Source: Alitta virens
Taxonomy: Eukaryota > Annelida > Polychaeta > Phyllodocida > Nereididae
Reading direction: 5' to 3'
Assembly: GCA_932294295.1 (NCBI GenBank)
Contig: OW028580.1
Location: forward strand, 31,008,136-31,072,135
Length of the DNA stretch: 64,000 nucleotides
The notes under the pieces were generated by a model. It saw only the letters and a program-made list of their open reading frames with translations, was not told where the DNA came from and searched no databases. The stretch's first letter is position 1. Each line of letters starts with the position of its first letter. Positions 61,501-64,000 of this stretch are shown here, piece by piece. The translations under genes and the position numbers were made by a program.

Positions 61501-63988
61501 TCGCAATCATTGATGTCTCCAAGTAACGTGAAGCAGAGAAATGAAGGCGTTGGCCTAGAACTTCCCACAGGGACTGGTGTATCTTCAACTAGAAGTAGCC
61601 AGTCTGGTTCCATCAGCTACGAGTATCTGCAGGTAAGGTCTATTGTGAGGTACTTTAGTACCTGAATAAAGTAATATGTATGTGTGATAATGCTGGTTCA
61701 TAAATGCATTTCTTACTGTTATTTGCAGCAAGAGCTTGATGAGATACAAAAAGGCTTAGCTGAGCTGCAGAAGTATGACATGTCCAAGGACCAGCAAAAT
61801 GCAATGGCGGTGTCAAGCAGCAATTCCCTTCGAATTGGCGATTCTGACAGAGAGTCAGAGATAGGCACTCCTCGCAAATATAGCTGGGACTATTCTGCTG
61901 ACCTTGGAGCGCAGCATAGTGCAGAAGGACGATTCTTGACTCGCAGACGCAAATTTAATGAAGAAGGTGATGCACTGGGCTTTGCCGAGAGCCAATCGTC
62001 CGCAGGTATGATTTAGATTAATTTAATTTAAAAATATGAAGAGGTTAATTGACTGAACAGTTGCTCATTGTTTCTGACAAATGTTTTATGAATTTTCAAA
62101 ACATTTTGGCGACTGTCATGTGTTTTATGCAATTTTGATATGAATATATTGTCATTCCAATGTGATCAAGAAATGAACATCGTGATATATATGTTGTAGG
62201 AACTGTTACTCCAACTCCATCACTGAATGAACAAGAGCACACAAAACTTCAGTCCCACAACCAACATGCTCGGCGTCTATTTCCCCTCGAAAGCTCAACA
62301 GACGGCCAACTTTATGACGGGCAGTTCAATTCACACAGAGCACAAGATGTTGTGTTTCGAGCTAGTCTGTTGCCATCACACAACATATCAGCAGCTCAGA
62401 AAGTTCTTGCAAGGTATAGTATACTATTTCTGCATAACCAAGCCTTTTATGAATTGCAGACTTTTTTGTGAAAGAGAATGCTCAGGTCTAATTTTTTATT
62501 ATTTTTTTGGGCAGATTTGCAGAAGAAGAAAAGCTGCGTAAGAAAAGATTTCAGGAGAGAGATTTGGCTGCAATGTCAGTTACAAGACTGCTGCCTCCCA
62601 TGGATCAAGATTTGCATGCTGCAGACAAGGTAAGGGCTTTTCAATTTAAAAAAGAGGGAGGGGGAGGGGTGGACCTGAAAATATTGGAACGGGGGGGGGG
62701 GGGGGGGGGTGTCTGGTGAAAACTGATATTGGGGGAGGGTGAGGGGTGGTTGACCAGTATTTTCTTAATATCTTAATGTAGAAAAAAACAGATATCGGAG
62801 TTGGGGGGGGGGGGGGTCTAAAATATTCAGGTCAACCCCCCTCCCCCCTCATTTTTAAATAGAAAAGCCCTAAAGGTCATTTATGATTTGGCAACTGAAT
62901 AGCAATGTTCCGGTACGTTCTATTCACTCATACTAATCTCCCAGTCTAGCATGACATGACGATGACAGCTAATGACCCATCACTGCCATTGCTATCTGTA
63001 TGTATTATGGTGATATAGAATGGGGCTTGTCAGATACTTTTACTGCAACTTTAAGTATTGTTAAGAGCGATGAAAGAAAAGGACATTTCAAATTATAGTG
63101 TCAGAGAACTATGAGCAGATGACTTCCATGTATATGGTTGTGCATGTGACTGGTGTTTCACACATAGAAGGCTGTGAAAGCTGAGAAAGCTGAAACTGAG
63201 CTGCAGTTGGAGTTATTATTCAGGGTCAGGTTCTAGTGGGTGTTGGAATATTGCCCATGTGTAAATAGTAGTTTGAAGAGATGTGATGTGCCATCTTAAC
63301 ATGTAAGTCGTTAGTTTTCATAACAGAATTCAGATGATTATGAGCTCTTGCAGTCAACAAATCGAAAGTCATCATTTCACTCATCTCACCCTCATAATTT
63401 TTCATGTAACTGGTAGTCTTGAAACTTTGAATTAGGTTCTGAGACCACCAGTCATCATCATTATTGTCAAAAAATGTATTCCTTATTTAGTATAATAAAG
63501 AATCATATCACTATATATGTAATATATTTTATCATTATTCTCAGCTATAATTCTCAAAAAGGTTTTTCTTTCTGGCGTAGGTTCATGAGATGATGCAAAG
63601 AGATTCGCCTGCCAAACAAGCGTATGACTTTCTGGAACAGGCTGACCAGGAGCGCCACCTACTGGAAATAAGGCAGTACATACACGCCCAGGTGCGAGAG
63701 GCAGCAACGCCCGTGAAGTCTGCACTTGACCATAAACCTATTTCTCACGAACCACTATCAGCTCTCGGTATGTTCACTAGATGATAGATGTCCAGCTTTT
63801 GTATTCAGTAGTCCAATATCTCTCATTGTTCTTGTTTGAGTAAATGTTATTTTTCTTTCCATGCACAGGTGCCATGAGGAATTTTTTAAGTAGCCAACTG
63901 GTTAAAACTGCTCAAGAGAATTTGGATCACAGTTTTAAGTACAGTGTATCCGATGGACAGCAGGATCAAATTGTGCACCATGATACGG
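56424..63988 (+). CDS. Large acidic Ser-rich protein, possibly ALMS1-like, 5' part
   Basis: Ten exons (56424-56471, 57859-57924, 58580-58637, 58969-61193, 61282-61632, 61729-62005, 62200-62413, 62515-62629, 63581-63767, 63869-63988) join in phase to 1220 residues. The gene continues past the right edge through a GTGAGC donor. It starts MASNLTTITNASDSVIGDAS. Exon 4 (2.2 kb, 742 codons) is acidic, Ser/Glu/Asp-rich and probably disordered. Later exons are more structured: DLDVRQILNKYGKSL and LRLRVRKLLGV, a coiled-coil-like QELDEIQKGLAELQKYDM, and AQKVLARFAEEEKLRKKRFQ. The size, composition, LRVRKLLG-type motifs and coiled coils recall the ALMS1 centrosome/basal-body family, but the diagnostic C-terminal ALMS motif would lie outside the window. 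The exon 8 donor overlaps a MITE. Confidence 0.75.
57076..57201. mobile_element. 126-bp palindromic MITE in intron 1 of the ALMS1-like gene
   Basis: The arms CGTAACGGAGGGTATTATCG (left) and CGTAACGGAGGGTATTATTG (right, read inward) extend about 45 bp with few mismatches through GACAGGGC and TATTATCGACACT. The centre contains GTTAACAA...TTGTTAAC. TA-containing flanks were not resolved into a target duplication. Confidence 0.85.
58441..58500. repeat. (TTATC)n microsatellite
   Basis: About 12 uninterrupted TTATC units. A single-copy relative (AATAAAATTTATCTTATC) at 13578-13595 suggests that such runs start as 3' tails of non-LTR elements. It lies in intron 2 of the ALMS1-like gene. Confidence 0.95.
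62634..62870. mobile_element. MITE inserted at the exon 8 splice donor, ALMS1-like gene
   Basis: The left end, GGGCTTTTCAATTTAAAAAA, and the right end read inward, GGGCTTTTCTATTTAAAAAT, are flanked by TAA (62631-62633 and 62871-62873), a PIF/Harbinger-type 3-bp duplication. The interior is G-homopolymer rich. The donor GT is 62630-62631, so the duplication and the MITE end supply positions +2 to +6 of the splice site (GTAAGG). Confidence 0.8.
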
Positions 63989-64000
63989 GTGAGCAGTTGA

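Overview
The window is nuclear DNA of an animal, most likely a non-vertebrate metazoan. It is AT-rich and intron-dense, with GT-AG splice sites, conserved animal housekeeping genes, many MITEs, and PIF/Harbinger, Ngaro-type (DIRS superfamily) and non-LTR elements. I cannot name the species. An invertebrate deuterostome or lophotrochozoan would fit, but that is a guess. No rRNA, tRNA or CRISPR array is visible.

Layout. 1-0.9 kb: two minus-strand exons of an unidentified, possibly RRM-like gene that runs off the left edge. 3.8-5.4 kb: a broken non-LTR reverse transcriptase. 7.8-12.6 kb (minus): a complete three-exon FAM136A gene. It is divergent, across only 173 bp, from a complete eight-exon TRMU-like gene (12.8-18.2 kb, plus). 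That protein has the fold and length of the mitochondrial tRNA 2-thiouridylase but lacks its known catalytic signatures. 18.9-27.5 kb: tandem arrays and a 4.6-kb PIF/Harbinger transposon with clear TIRs and a TTA target duplication, itself hit by a non-LTR fragment. 27.5-33.6 kb: a 6-kb tyrosine-recombinase retrotransposon with split direct repeats. 34.3-36.1 kb: more non-LTR remnants. 36.9-46.8 kb (plus): CSNK1A1, with a GC-AG intron and an unusual 3' end. 50.3-56.1 kb (minus): a complete 15-exon SUPV3L1. It is divergent, across 317 bp, from a large acidic Ser-rich gene (56.4 kb to the right edge, plus) that may be ALMS1-like.

Three genes (FAM136A, TRMU-like, SUPV3L1) belong to families acting in mitochondria, and two of them probably share a bidirectional promoter. 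The transposons show no sign of serving the host genes. One MITE, however, sits inside a 5' splice site and now supplies part of its consensus.

The most notable observation is the intact TRMU-family gene with all splice junctions in phase but no PP-loop, no catalytic cysteine pair and no GQR-type motif, which looks like a candidate conserved pseudoenzyme. All exon coordinates were worked out by hand and may be off by a base or so. Family assignments come from recognition, not a database search.
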